A stretch of DNA of 64,000 nt from positions 1 through 64,000 of the forward strand of contig CALAUG010000031.1 in assembly GCA_937892155.1 (NCBI GenBank), given 5' to 3'. How positions within the stretch are numbered: the stretch's first letter is position 1; the number at the start of each line of letters is the position of its first letter. The notes under the pieces are model-generated. The model searched no databases. It had not been told where the DNA came from and worked only from the letters and a program-made list of their open reading frames with translations. Positions 1 to 8,128 of the stretch are shown one piece after another. The DNA comes from an uncultured Bacteroidales bacterium (lineage in GTDB: Bacteria; Bacteroidota; Bacteroidia; Bacteroidales; UBA1715). Made by a program: the position numbers and the translations under genes.

Positions 1-316
1 ATTTCGTCTTCGGTTATTGTTTTGAAGTGCCATAAATTCCTATATGTTAAGAACTTGGCAGAACAATTATTTGTATTTAGGTATCAGTTTTCAGTAGTCA
101 GGAATCTGTTTGATTTTTATAGTGGTTAGTTGATTGCTCAAAGCGATATGTCTGGCAACTGAAAACTGTTAGATTTCTTTGCGCAAGAAACATAGAGTAA
201 ATTCGCGAATTCACCAAGAAAAGAGCCTATAGCCCTTAGAAATAAAATTCGGACATGCCTTACTTTGTTCTTTGCCAGCGTACCCGAATTACTTTGTAAA
301 CATACGGAGTCGGACC
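1..316. other. Intergenic stretch with spacer-type repeats
   Basis: No credible gene is visible. The stretch holds one copy of a 33-bp direct repeat (18-50), the element AGTCAGGAATCTG (96-108), which on the minus strand differs by one base from 3151-3163, and an AACTGAAAACTG-type spacer (about 153-169). These A+T-rich oligomers resemble the degenerate spacer repeats seen at other gene ends in this window. A minus-strand gene could lie to the left outside the window. Confidence 0.5.
18..50. repeat. 33-bp direct repeat, left copy
   Basis: Matches 1707-1739 at 30 of 33 positions; both copies begin TGTTTTGAAGT and end TTCCTATATGTTAA. The two copies bracket the glycine-rich protein gene. The right copy lies about 130 bp upstream of that gene's start, so the left copy may be the upstream region of a paralogue outside the window (inference). 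Confidence 0.75.
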
Positions 317-1579
317 TTATTCGCCCTCTTTGATAAATTTTACTTTCTTCGGGTTGTAGAGCTTCAGAACATTGTCATTCTGGTCTATTACCTCAATGGC
401 AGGTCCGTTCTGCGGAGTACCGAGAGTGCCGAAGGCATCGGCTTTGCCTGCTTCCTTGCCAGAACTAAAACCATTCAGAAATACATTTATTACGTACTCG
501 GCTTGTGACTTCTTTGTATTTATATCATTATTATCCGTTGCCGAAGCAATATTTTCAATTATATCGGCCATGAATTCCATATTCCGAAGATTTGGGTCGT
601 CGCCAATCAACGACAGAAGTTCCTTCACTGCATTGATTTTTGCCGCGGCAAGGTCGCTTGCTGATTTTGCCCCATCTACTGTTGTTTGCTTAAGAATACT
701 TGTTTTTTCGGTGTTTGCAATATTTAATATCGTTGCATCTTCTGAATTTCCCACTGCATTATCTATCGCTTTAATGAAAGGTGCTATATCAAATGCGAAA
801 ATAGTCTCCTTACCTGCTAATTTATTTGCAATATCTACAGAAGAAGCATGTGGTATTATACTTCCATCAGCTACAACATTCATCATATTTGTTGCATAGA
901 CGTTAGAGCATTCGTCAGCGCTTCCTCCACCGATGCCATAGCCACCTCTTTCACCTATTGCTGTAACCGTACCGCCATTGATGGTGATGTAAGAGCCAGA
1001 ACCTCCTTCTCCTCCACCGATGCCAGCGCCACCTGCGTCACCTGTTGCTGTAACCGTACCGCCATTGATGGTGATGTTAGAGCCAGAACCAGATCTTCCT
1101 CCACCGATGCCAGCGCCGCCATCAATTCCGCCTGTTGCTGTAACCCAACCGCCATTGATGGTGATGTTAGAGCCCAAAGTTCTTCCACCGATGCCAGCGC
1201 CATATTTTCCACCGCGGGCAATCAACGTGCCTGATTGATTCTTTTGACCGTAGATAGAGAGAGAATCGCCCTCGTTTTTCACTTGAATGCCAGCGTAATA
1301 TTCTACACTCGTTGTCGTGAGATAACACCCATCCGCAAGGATGAGATGAACGGCACCACTGCAGATGACACCACTTGAAATTGTCGTATGGGTATTTACA
1401 ACATACCAACCATTATACCAAAGAACTCGTTGGTTAGAACTTTCCACAACTATAGCCTTTGGGCAAATTTTCTCTGTGCCATCGGCATCAATGTATGGTA
1501 CATTGAACGCGTATTCCTCCTGTGCTTGCATTACTGCTGCACTGCAAATGGCAACAAGAATTAAAATAAGTTTCTTCAT
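317..1579 (-). CDS. Secreted glycine-rich repeat protein
   Basis: A 420-residue protein of unrecognised function. Residues 1-19 form a signal peptide (MKKLILILVAICSAAVMQA), so it is exported. Residues about 60-240 are glycine- and threonine-rich and contain three units of 29-30 residues built on GAGIGGG followed by SNITINGGTVTATG. This pattern fits a right-handed beta-helix and resembles Bacteroidota proteins annotated as carbohydrate-binding. Residues about 265-385 look alpha-helical, and the tail is short and lysine-rich with no obvious T9SS sorting domain. The start is supported by a TACCTTTG promoter box at 1606-1613. It stands alone on the minus strand. A surface or glycan-binding role is only an inference. 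Confidence 0.75.
   Translation of the reverse strand: MKKLILILVAICSAAVMQAQEEYAFNVPYIDADGTEKICPKAIVVESSNQRVLWYNGWYVVNTHTTISSGVICSGAVHLILADGCYLTTTSVEYYAGIQVKNEGDSLSIYGQKNQSGTLIARGGKYGAGIGGRTLGSNITINGGWVTATGGIDGGAGIGGGRSGSGSNITINGGTVTATGDAGGAGIGGGEGGSGSYITINGGTVTAIGERGGYGIGGGSADECSNVYATNMMNVVADGSIIPHASSVDIANKLAGKETIFAFDIAPFIKAIDNAVGNSEDATILNIANTEKTSILKQTTVDGAKSASDLAAAKINAVKELLSLIGDDPNLRNMEFMADIIENIASATDNNDINTKKSQAEYVINVFLNGFSSGKEAGKADAFGTLGTPQNGPAIEVIDQNDNVLKLYNPKKVKFIKEGE
972..1180 (-). repeat. Internal 87-90 bp coding repeats
   Basis: Three tandem units inside the glycine-rich gene share the core CCGCCATTGATGGTGATG, beginning at about 972, 1059 and 1149. The spacings of 87 and 90 bp are multiples of three, so the reading frame is kept. 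Similar units can expand or contract by recombination. Confidence 0.8.
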
Positions 1580-1605
1580 GTCAATTAATTTTCATTATTT
1601 GCTTA

Positions 1606-1613
1606 CAAAGGTA
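1606..1613 (-). promoter_or_regulatory. Bacteroidota -7 box, glycine-rich protein
   Basis: On the minus strand this reads TACCTTTG, an exact match to TAnnTTTG, 27 bp before the ATG. Confidence 0.6.
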
Positions 1614-1706
1614 ATAATTTCGTTGATGTTGAAACCATAATGTTTTCTAAAAAGAAACGTAAGTCTTTCTCGTTTCTATTTATTGATATGGAATATCTAA
1701 CGGCTC

Positions 1707-1739
1707 TGTTTTGAAGTACTATAATTTCCTATATGTTAA
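1707..1739. repeat. 33-bp direct repeat, right copy
   Basis: Partner of 18-50 with three mismatches. It lies upstream of the glycine-rich gene in that gene's orientation. Confidence 0.75.
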
Positions 1740-1928
1740 AAGTTTGAGCCACTCCTCTATGTTTCGTTTGCAAACTTCCCTTTTTCTTATTTAGGTTTTT
1801 CTCTGGTAAAGATAGGGCTGATTTCTAAATAACACACTTATGATTTCTTTTTTGATTTTTTTATTGAATTAAAAAGCTTTATTTTTCCAAATCATTTTTA
1901 AGTGTAAAAAAGCACGATAAAGCCTACC

Positions 1929-1974
1929 AGTTCAAACTGCATAGTTATGTAGTTCAAACTCCCTAACTATGTAG
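1929..1974. promoter_or_regulatory. Possible operator upstream of mqnC
   Basis: AGTTCAAACT occurs twice (1929-1938, 1951-1960), interleaved with a perfect 8-bp inverted repeat CATAGTTA (1940-1947) / TAACTATG (1964-1971). The element ends about 57 bp before the mqnC -7 box. The geometry suits a dimeric regulator site or an RNA hairpin; no regulator can be named. Confidence 0.35.
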
Positions 1975-2030
1975 AAAAACATACTAAATTCCAACGAACT
2001 TCTTATTGCTCAAAAATAAAGTTATATTAT

Positions 2031-2038
2031 TACATTTG
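2031..2038 (+). promoter_or_regulatory. Bacteroidota -7 box, mqnC
   Basis: TACATTTG, exact TAnnTTTG, followed by CA and an ATG 15 bp after the box. The leader would be only a few nucleotides long. Confidence 0.65.
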
Positions 2039-2052
2039 CAAAAAACAATCGT

Positions 2053-3144
2053 ATGTCGTTTGACGAACATAAACTTCTGGTTAAAGCATTGGAAATGCAG
2101 GATTTGAGCATTGAAGAAGGTGCATTCTTATTTAGGAACGCCGCTCTTCCCGATTTGCAGTTTGTTGCCGATGCCATACGAAAAAAATTCCGTCCAACCG
2201 GCATTGTTTCGTGGATTATAGATAGAAACGTAAACATTACAAACGCCTGTATTTCCGGCTGTAAATTCTGTAATTTCCACAAACGATTAAACGAAGACGG
2301 TATTTACATCACCACGTTCGAAGAATACGACAAAAAAATTGAAGAACTTGAATGGTTTGGTGGCGACCAACTTCTGATTCAAGGTGGAATGCACCCAAAA
2401 TTAGGATTGGATTTTTACAAAAATCTATTTTCGGAACTCAAACGCCGCCACCCAAACATAAAACTCCACGCACTTGGTCCGCCCGAAATCGCATACATTG
2501 CAAAACGCGAAGGAATGACGCCACGCGAAGTTTTGGAATCGTTACACGAATCGGGATTGGACAGTTTACCGGGAGCCGGCGCAGAAATTTTAAGCGACAG
2601 AGTCCGCAGTTACCTTTCTCCAGGAAAATGTAACACGCAAACGTGGTTAGATGTGATGAAAGAAGCGCACAAAATGAAACTAACAACTTCTGCCACAATG
2701 ATGTACGGACACATCGAAACTATAGAAGAACGAATGGAACATTTAGTTCGCATCCGCCAAGTTCAATACGAAAAGCCTAACGATTCCGACGGATTTACGG
2801 CATTCATTCCGTGGCCATTCTGCAGCAAAGGAACGGTTTTGGAAAAGACCAGCGAGAAAGAATTTAAGATTCGACAGGAAGAATATATCCGCATGATTGC
2901 AATCAGCAGAATTATGTTGCCGAACATTCCACACATACAAGCTTCGTGGCTGACAGTGGGCTTGCCTACCGCACAAATTTGTCTGCACGGCGGTGCCGAC
3001 GATTTAGGTTCCATTATGATAGAGGAAAACGTGGTTTCTAAAGCAGGAGCAACATATTCCGTCCATAAAGATGAATTGCCAAACGCAATACTCGAAGCTG
3101 GTTTTACTCCACGACTGAGAAACCAGCACTACGATTTGGCATAA
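2053..3144 (+). CDS. mqnC: Cyclic dehypoxanthinyl futalosine synthase
   Basis: A radical SAM enzyme of the futalosine menaquinone pathway. It cyclises dehypoxanthine futalosine to cyclic dehypoxanthine futalosine in the cytoplasm. The 363-residue length is usual for MqnC. Cys66, Cys70 and Cys73 form the CxxxCxxC iron-sulfur motif. Family signatures follow in order: the QGGMHP glycine-rich loop, LHALGPPEI, GAGAEIL, ATMMYGHIET and GFTAFIPWPF. FIPWPF rather than FIPL, and the position of the ATMMYGH segment, favour MqnC over MqnE, which is encoded separately at 24992-26119. It is monocistronic here, about 220 bp from its nearest downstream neighbour. mqnA, mqnB and mqnD are not in the window. 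Confidence 0.93.
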   Translation: MSFDEHKLLVKALEMQDLSIEEGAFLFRNAALPDLQFVADAIRKKFRPTGIVSWIIDRNVNITNACISGCKFCNFHKRLNEDGIYITTFEEYDKKIEELEWFGGDQLLIQGGMHPKLGLDFYKNLFSELKRRHPNIKLHALGPPEIAYIAKREGMTPREVLESLHESGLDSLPGAGAEILSDRVRSYLSPGKCNTQTWLDVMKEAHKMKLTTSATMMYGHIETIEERMEHLVRIRQVQYEKPNDSDGFTAFIPWPFCSKGTVLEKTSEKEFKIRQEEYIRMIAISRIMLPNIPHIQASWLTVGLPTAQICLHGGADDLGSIMIEENVVSKAGATYSVHKDELPNAILEAGFTPRLRNQHYDLA

Positions 3145-3152
3145 CGTTGTCA

Positions 3153-3164
3153 GAGTCCTGACTC
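3153..3164. repeat. Short palindromic spacer element
   Basis: GAGTCCTGACTC is an inverted repeat (GAGTC/GACTC) just after mqnC. The sequence 3151-3163 is nearly identical (12 of 13) to the minus strand at 96-108. The stem is too short and lacks a T run, so it is not called a terminator. Confidence 0.4.
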
Positions 3165-3362
3165 CAATTTCTATTTTTAGCAGAAAGTTTCATTTCATAC
3201 GGCAAGCACTTGCATAACATCGCATAATTGAAAAACTAACGATTCACAGCCGATAGTACATCATTTTTCACTTTTTTTGCAAAAAAGTCTATTTTCCAAA
3301 TTGATTTTCAACTAATTTGTTTATTTTTATCGTGCGAAATTTGTTAAGATACAAAACACGAT

Positions 3363-4079
3363 ATGGCAGACAATAACAACTTAAACGGCAGCAAGAATCG
3401 TAGCTATGAGTTAAAAAAACTCAAAGCACAATGCGTAGCAGAAGAGAACAAAAGGTTCTTAGTTTCTCAGAGGAACCGTCGAAAAGGTACTGCCGACGCA
3501 GTCGCTGGCAATACAGGTTTAAAATCGACGAAAAGTGAAGTTTACATTCTTTTAGTTTGTAAAAACGAGACCGAATCTGTTTCGCTACAAGAGCAATTTA
3601 AAAGTACACGAATCTTCAAGAAAACGAAACCGTTTGCTGATATGCAATCAACATTGCAATACATCAAGCAATCGCGTTTTGCAAAAAATTCAATCATCAT
3701 CATTGTTTATGCGCCGGAAGATGAAAACAGCCCCGAAACGCACAAAGAATTTGCGATGTTGGACGAGATAAAAAAGGAAGATCCTAATTCCGATGTTATT
3801 TTGGTAACTTCAAATGTAAATGCCGTTCCTTCTGGTTCCATAGATTTCTGTGTGCCAAAGCACAATGAATACTTTTCAAAAATTGTCACGAACATTACGT
3901 GGGCAATCCGCGAGCAGGAACGAATCAGAAAACAAGTTGAGTCAAAACAATTCATTAAAATGGCTATCATCATCTTTGTGATGTTTTTCGTTTTAGTATT
4001 TGCAATCGACTTTGTATCAGGTATTCTTTCTCCAATGAGGAAAGGATTACTTGGAATTGTTCCTATTCCACAACCATAA
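3363..4079 (+). CDS. Receiver-like protein with C-terminal membrane anchor
   Basis: A 238-residue protein of unknown function. Residues 1-55 are basic and probably disordered. Residues about 58-185 have the alternating hydrophobic strands and acidic loops of a CheY-like fold (VYILLVCKN, SIIIIVYAPEDE, SDVILVTS, IDFCVPK). The last strand is followed by a lysine in the place of the conserved receiver Lys, but no clear phospho-acceptor Asp is visible in the expected strand. Residues about 196-223 form one hydrophobic helix, followed by a short proline-ended tail, so the protein is probably tail-anchored with the domain in the cytoplasm. It is a single gene ended by a strong terminator at 4104-4139. 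A pseudo-receiver or scaffold role is an inference. Confidence 0.7.
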   Translation: MADNNNLNGSKNRSYELKKLKAQCVAEENKRFLVSQRNRRKGTADAVAGNTGLKSTKSEVYILLVCKNETESVSLQEQFKSTRIFKKTKPFADMQSTLQYIKQSRFAKNSIIIIVYAPEDENSPETHKEFAMLDEIKKEDPNSDVILVTSNVNAVPSGSIDFCVPKHNEYFSKIVTNITWAIREQERIRKQVESKQFIKMAIIIFVMFFVLVFAIDFVSGILSPMRKGLLGIVPIPQP

Positions 4080-4103
4080 CGAACTCTTTATTCGTATTGA
4101 TAT

Positions 4104-4139
4104 AAAAAAGCGATGTGACGAAAATCACATCGCTTTTTT
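4104..4139 (+). terminator. Rho-independent terminator, bidirectional
   Basis: A perfect 15-bp stem (4104-4118 with 4125-4139) around the loop CGAAAA. It has T6 on the plus strand and A6 at its left edge, so it can also work for the convergent GH9 gene. Confidence 0.9.
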
Positions 4140-4169
4140 GTTGTGAAACAGGTTCGTATGTGCGAACCA

Positions 4170-6323
4170 TTATTTTTTCACTATTTCCTTAACGACAACC
4201 ATACCCCTATTAAAAATCTGCAAGACATACATTCCTGCAGGAACATCTTCCAAATCAATACGCACAATGCTTGATTCGGAATTAACACATTTTATTTGGC
4301 GAGACTGCATATCGAACAATTTAATATTTTTCATGTCGGTGTTGTCCATTTCAATGAATAATTCAGATTGCACCGGATTTGGATATACTTGAACTGATTC
4401 CGTTGGCAATTCTCTTACACTAACATCGTCACTTTTTAAGGTGACAAATTTCGACAACAGTCGGATATAATTTACCTGATATCCACAAGAAGGTTCTGTT
4501 ATAGACCAAGAATTTACCGGCCAGCCATCATTAAAGTCATTGTAACGTTTTGCAAATGGTTCATCAGACGGAAACAGCCATGAAGCCTCGCACAATGAAT
4601 TATTGTATTTACTTCCACAACCATTCGGGCAACAGCCGTCCCACGTATATGTGACTTCTTGCCCTTCATAATATCCGAATGCACCACCAATTAAATAACC
4701 TGGAGCTGGACCATATAACGATCCTTGAACATCATCCCACCAATCATCTCCATTACAAAACCAAGAATGGAACATCTGATTCACGCTGTTTGACGCACCA
4801 CGTTCATTCATATTCGTCAAGTACACCATTGCAAACGGATTAACTCCATGAATATAATGAATGAAATGTTCTGCTGCCGTTCTGTATCCATCAACATCTT
4901 CAGTTAATCCACGTTCCGCATACGTATAAAACAAACTACCGCATGTGCATTTATGTGAATTTGAACCCCAATTATAATGTCGTATATAGGATAAATATGG
5001 ATCTTTTCCCAACATAGCAACAAAATCATTCGTTTTACTAAACCCAACTATCAAACTTTTACGCAACTCTTGTTTTATACTTTCCGAAACATTTTCCATA
5101 TCTATATAACGAAGCAGCATGTGTTCATCCTGAGCCCGGTACTGGTCCATATAGTTGTACCATTTCACAAAATCAAGTTCCTTGTAGTTTGATTCAAAAA
5201 CCTTCAAATAAGACTTATCGCCCGTCATTTCGTACAAATACAACGAAGCATTCAAGCGTTGTACTAAACGAACCGATGCACCGCCCTCCTGCTCGCCCGC
5301 AGCAACTTTACCCGAATTATAAAACTCTGCAGATTTATGTTGTTCTGCCCAATTCCACGCAGACAAAGCCGCATTATATAGTGTAACAGCGTACGAATTA
5401 TTAAATTTTTTGTACACTTTATACCCTATGGCACAAGCTTTTGCTGCGGCATACGAAGCATTGGTCGTAGCCGGACCATAAAAACTTGCCTCCGTAGAAG
5501 CGGAAGGCGGAGATGCCGCTCCTACATCCATTACCGACAACACAGAACCATCGTTTTCCTGCATACGCAGTATCCAATCAAGTTCCCATTTTACCTCATC
5601 CAACAAATCAGGAATGCCATTCCCCGATTCAGGAATATTGTAATCATCTGTCCAAACAAAAGGATTTTCCAGATATGCCATCAGTAACGTCTCAACATAA
5701 TTGCAAGCCCAAACGGTATATTTATTAAAATCACCAGCATCGTACCAACCACCACGCAAATCACGTTCCGTAGCGCTATTATTCAAATCATTGTACAAAC
5801 GACATTCCCCATCCTGCAAGTGACCTAAATGATCAACGGCATCAGCCCAGGCATCGCCCGCATATTTTGCCTTTTTCTCACATCCTGCACGCTGATAGAA
5901 CAACATACGCACAGCATCCTTCAACACCGAATTGTAAACATCTTCCGCAATTCTAAATGTATATGAACGAACGTTTTTCTCCACGTCAAGTACGTAATAC
6001 GAACCGTCCGTCTGCACTTCAGAAAAATCAAAATGCCAAACTTCATCGCCATACGCATCACCGTTAAGTCCCGAATCAAAATACTTCAGCGTTCCTTCAA
6101 AGACACTTTTTTTTGTAGATGATTCGCAGATTTGATATGTCGTACCTGGAATAAAAGATTGGTCTGAATCGTACCCCACCTTAGGATTTCTAATAACCGC
6201 AATTTTTTCGTCCTGTGGACGATACCCAAATTGGTCTATGACAATATTTTTTGTGATTGATTGCGCGTTTACGACAGTTACACATAAGAGCAGGAATATC
6301 AAAGAATTATAAAAAACTTTCAT
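4170..6323 (-). CDS. GH9 endoglucanase, T9SS cargo
   Basis: A secreted cellulase that cleaves internal beta-1,4-glucan bonds with inversion. Order of parts in 717 residues: signal peptide 1-20; CelD_N-like Ig domain about 25-120; GH9 (alpha/alpha)6 domain about 130-630; T9SS type A sorting domain about 645-717, starting VYPNPVQ. Asp195 and Asp198 of the YDAGD motif are the catalytic-base pair of the family, and Glu610 in SITEPSCGYQ is the likely acid. Cysteines in the WDGCCPNGCG segment may form disulfides. The sorting tail predicts export by T9SS and attachment at the cell surface or release. The gene stands alone, convergent with the receiver-like gene and sharing its terminator. Xyloglucan or glucomannan activity is possible as well as cellulose. 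Confidence 0.92.
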   Translation of the reverse strand: MKVFYNSLIFLLLCVTVVNAQSITKNIVIDQFGYRPQDEKIAVIRNPKVGYDSDQSFIPGTTYQICESSTKKSVFEGTLKYFDSGLNGDAYGDEVWHFDFSEVQTDGSYYVLDVEKNVRSYTFRIAEDVYNSVLKDAVRMLFYQRAGCEKKAKYAGDAWADAVDHLGHLQDGECRLYNDLNNSATERDLRGGWYDAGDFNKYTVWACNYVETLLMAYLENPFVWTDDYNIPESGNGIPDLLDEVKWELDWILRMQENDGSVLSVMDVGAASPPSASTEASFYGPATTNASYAAAKACAIGYKVYKKFNNSYAVTLYNAALSAWNWAEQHKSAEFYNSGKVAAGEQEGGASVRLVQRLNASLYLYEMTGDKSYLKVFESNYKELDFVKWYNYMDQYRAQDEHMLLRYIDMENVSESIKQELRKSLIVGFSKTNDFVAMLGKDPYLSYIRHYNWGSNSHKCTCGSLFYTYAERGLTEDVDGYRTAAEHFIHYIHGVNPFAMVYLTNMNERGASNSVNQMFHSWFCNGDDWWDDVQGSLYGPAPGYLIGGAFGYYEGQEVTYTWDGCCPNGCGSKYNNSLCEASWLFPSDEPFAKRYNDFNDGWPVNSWSITEPSCGYQVNYIRLLSKFVTLKSDDVSVRELPTESVQVYPNPVQSELFIEMDNTDMKNIKLFDMQSRQIKCVNSESSIVRIDLEDVPAGMYVLQIFNRGMVVVKEIVKK

Positions 6324-6342
6324 TGCATAGCATATTAGTCTT

Positions 6343-6350
6343 CAAAAATA
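6343..6350 (-). promoter_or_regulatory. Bacteroidota -7 box, GH9 gene
   Basis: TATTTTTG on the minus strand, 20 bp upstream of the ATG. Confidence 0.5.
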
Positions 6351-6430
6351 CATAAAAAACAAACAGGAACATCTTTAATCAATTCATTCCGAAAAAAAAC
6401 AAATAATGCCTTTTTAACGAAAGTATTTTT

Positions 6431-6438
6431 TACTTTTG
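6431..6438 (+). promoter_or_regulatory. Bacteroidota -7 box, radical SAM block
   Basis: TACTTTTG followed by CA, 17 bp upstream of the ATG at 6456. It would drive the co-directional block through 10578. Confidence 0.6.
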
Positions 6439-6455
6439 CATAAATTTGTTACGTA

Positions 6456-7736
6456 ATGAAATTAAAACTTATCTATCCTCGTTGGAAGAAACTTCCAGGA
6501 CAAACGACATTCAACCTACCTCCTCACGGACCTGTTGTATTTGCTGCAACATTACCAGAATGGGTTGACGTGTCTTTCACCGACGAAAACGTTGAAGAAA
6601 TTGATTGGAACGAAGAATGCGATATGGTAGCAATATCGATGATGCTTTCAACGCAAGTTAAACGTGGTTGGGCTATTGCCGACAAATACCGTGCAATGGG
6701 CAAGCAAGTTATCTTCGGTGGAATTTCCACAATGCTTCATGCTGAAGAAACCATAGAACATGCCGACTCAGTTTTCCTTGGCGAATCGGAAGGTCGTATG
6801 GAAGCTGTGATGAACGACTGGAAAAATGGTAAGTTACAAAAGGTTTACAACTATATGGGCAAAATGCCCGACATCTCGCTTGTAGGTCCTGCTCGTCGCG
6901 ACTTGTACAAACGCGAATTATACAACCACAAAGGTGTTCCAATGGTTGACTTGTTCCATGCTTCGCGTGGCTGTCGTTTCAGTTGCTATCCATGTGCTGT
7001 TTCGTACTTGGGAAGCCGTTGTTTCCGTCCTCGTCCAATAGACAAAACCATTGCCGATTTGGAATCAATCGACAACAATCGTTTGTTTATTGTGGACAAC
7101 TCATTGGCACAAAACAAAGAATGGGAAATGCAACTTTTCAAGGAAATGATTCCTCTGAAAAAGAAATGGATTAGCCACACAATTGAAGACGATCCACAAG
7201 TGCTTGATTTGGCCGCACAAGCTGGTTCTTGGTACGTTTATCAAGCAGTTTACGACACTTCGAATTACATTCGTGAACGTGTGAAACGCTACCACGATTA
7301 CGGAATTGGCGTAGAAGGAACTATTCTTCTTGGACTTGACAACCAAACCGAAGACGACATTAAACGATTGATTGATTTCTTGTTGGAAATTGATTTGGAT
7401 TTGGCAGAATTCACAGTTTTGGCACCATTCCCACATACAAAAGCATACGATGATTTGCTTCGTCAAGGTAGAATCTTCGACTTTGACTGGGATCACTACA
7501 ATGCAGGACAAGTTGTGTACCATCCAAAACACATGACTGCCGAAAAACTGCAAGAACTTTACGAATATGCTTGGAAATCATTCTACAAAGACGAAAGTCA
7601 GGAAGAAAAGATGTTCAAATTGTTCTCAAATGTTGTTCTTCGAGAAATGGAAGATGGCACGTACAGACCAAGAGACAGAAAATTAGCAAATAAATCATTT
7701 GGTAAAGATGTTGTGAGGGGCATCAAGAAGAATTGA
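6456..7736 (+). CDS. B12-binding-type radical SAM protein
   Basis: A 426-residue protein. Residues about 1-135 match a cobalamin-binding Rossmann domain, with the VIFGGI and SVFLGESEG segments, but without an obvious DxHxxG histidine loop, as in class B radical SAM methyltransferases. The radical SAM domain follows, with Cys173, Cys177 and Cys180 in CRFSCYPC. The region after it includes GTILLGLDNQTEDD, typical of the family's barrel strand. The substrate is unknown; relatives methylate unactivated carbons or remodel cofactors and lipids. Its TGA stop (7734-7736) lies inside the left inverted repeat of the four-helix-bundle element that follows. The protein is intact, so the element did not truncate it visibly. 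Confidence 0.85.
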   Translation: MKLKLIYPRWKKLPGQTTFNLPPHGPVVFAATLPEWVDVSFTDENVEEIDWNEECDMVAISMMLSTQVKRGWAIADKYRAMGKQVIFGGISTMLHAEETIEHADSVFLGESEGRMEAVMNDWKNGKLQKVYNYMGKMPDISLVGPARRDLYKRELYNHKGVPMVDLFHASRGCRFSCYPCAVSYLGSRCFRPRPIDKTIADLESIDNNRLFIVDNSLAQNKEWEMQLFKEMIPLKKKWISHTIEDDPQVLDLAAQAGSWYVYQAVYDTSNYIRERVKRYHDYGIGVEGTILLGLDNQTEDDIKRLIDFLLEIDLDLAEFTVLAPFPHTKAYDDLLRQGRIFDFDWDHYNAGQVVYHPKHMTAEKLQELYEYAWKSFYKDESQEEKMFKLFSNVVLREMEDGTYRPRDRKLANKSFGKDVVRGIKKN

Positions 7737-7758
7737 CAATTGAAAATTGACAATTGAA
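7731..7758. repeat. Left arm of inverted repeat, 14-bp unit twice
   Basis: AATTGACAATTGAA occurs at 7731-7744 and again at 7745-7758. Positions 7731-7755 are the reverse complement of 8127-8151 with one mismatch in 25. The upstream gene's stop codon lies inside this arm. Confidence 0.9.
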
Positions 7759-7762
7759 AATT

Positions 7763-8128
7763 ATGACCAAAGACGACAACATAATTCAAAGTAAAACAAG
7801 AGATTTTGCCATTCGCACAATAACTCTTTATAAGAATTTAACAGAGGAGAAAAAGGAATATATTTTAAGTAAACAAGTTTTACGAAGTGGAACAAGTATC
7901 GGTGCCAATGTAAGAGAAAGCAAAAACGCACAAAGTCGAGCTGATTTTTTAAATAAAATCAATATTGCTTTAAAAGAAGCCGATGAAACCGACTATTGGT
8001 TAGATCTACTTCACGTAAGCAAATTTATTACCGATGACGAATATAAATCTATACAAAAAGACATATTAGAAATAATAAGGATACTAACAAGTATTGCAAA
8101 GAAATTACGTTTAACAACAGAAAAATAA
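7763..8128 (+). CDS. Four-helix-bundle (S23/IVS-type) protein
   Basis: A 121-residue protein of the family found as open reading frames in 23S rRNA intervening sequences and related to the Avd accessory proteins of diversity-generating retroelements. Diagnostic residues are the LRSGTSIGANVRES motif and the following helix with SRADFLNKINIALKEADET. The family folds as a four-helix bundle that assembles into a basic pentameric barrel in Avd; its cellular role outside retroelements is not settled. The ATG at 7763 is preferred over an in-frame TTG at 7754, which lies in the repeat. The TAA stop (8126-8128) overlaps the start of the right repeat arm. No reverse transcriptase or template/variable repeat pair is present in the window. 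Confidence 0.88.
   Translation: MTKDDNIIQSKTRDFAIRTITLYKNLTEEKKEYILSKQVLRSGTSIGANVRESKNAQSRADFLNKINIALKEADETDYWLDLLHVSKFITDDEYKSIQKDILEIIRILTSIAKKLRLTTEK

Larger units (their letters stand above)
1580..2052. other. Divergent intergenic region
   Basis: No gene is visible in this 473-bp stretch. It carries the minus-strand promoter (1606-1613), the right copy of the 33-bp direct repeat (1707-1739), a small AGAAACG/CGTTTCT inverted repeat (1653-1677), a repeat-and-hairpin element (1929-1974) and the mqnC promoter box (2031-2038). Confidence 0.6.

Noticed and set aside
972..1180. Regularly spaced repeats resembling a CRISPR array
   Set aside because: The units are in frame inside a coding gene, encode a glycine-rich pattern, and the between-repeat segments are also similar.
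2053..3144. Cofactor F420 synthase (CofH) or MqnE assignment for the first radical SAM gene
   Set aside because: The FIPWPF and ATMMYGH signatures fit MqnC, and MqnE is encoded separately in the window.
3153..3164. Terminator after mqnC
   Set aside because: The stem is 5 bp with a 2-base loop and no T run follows.
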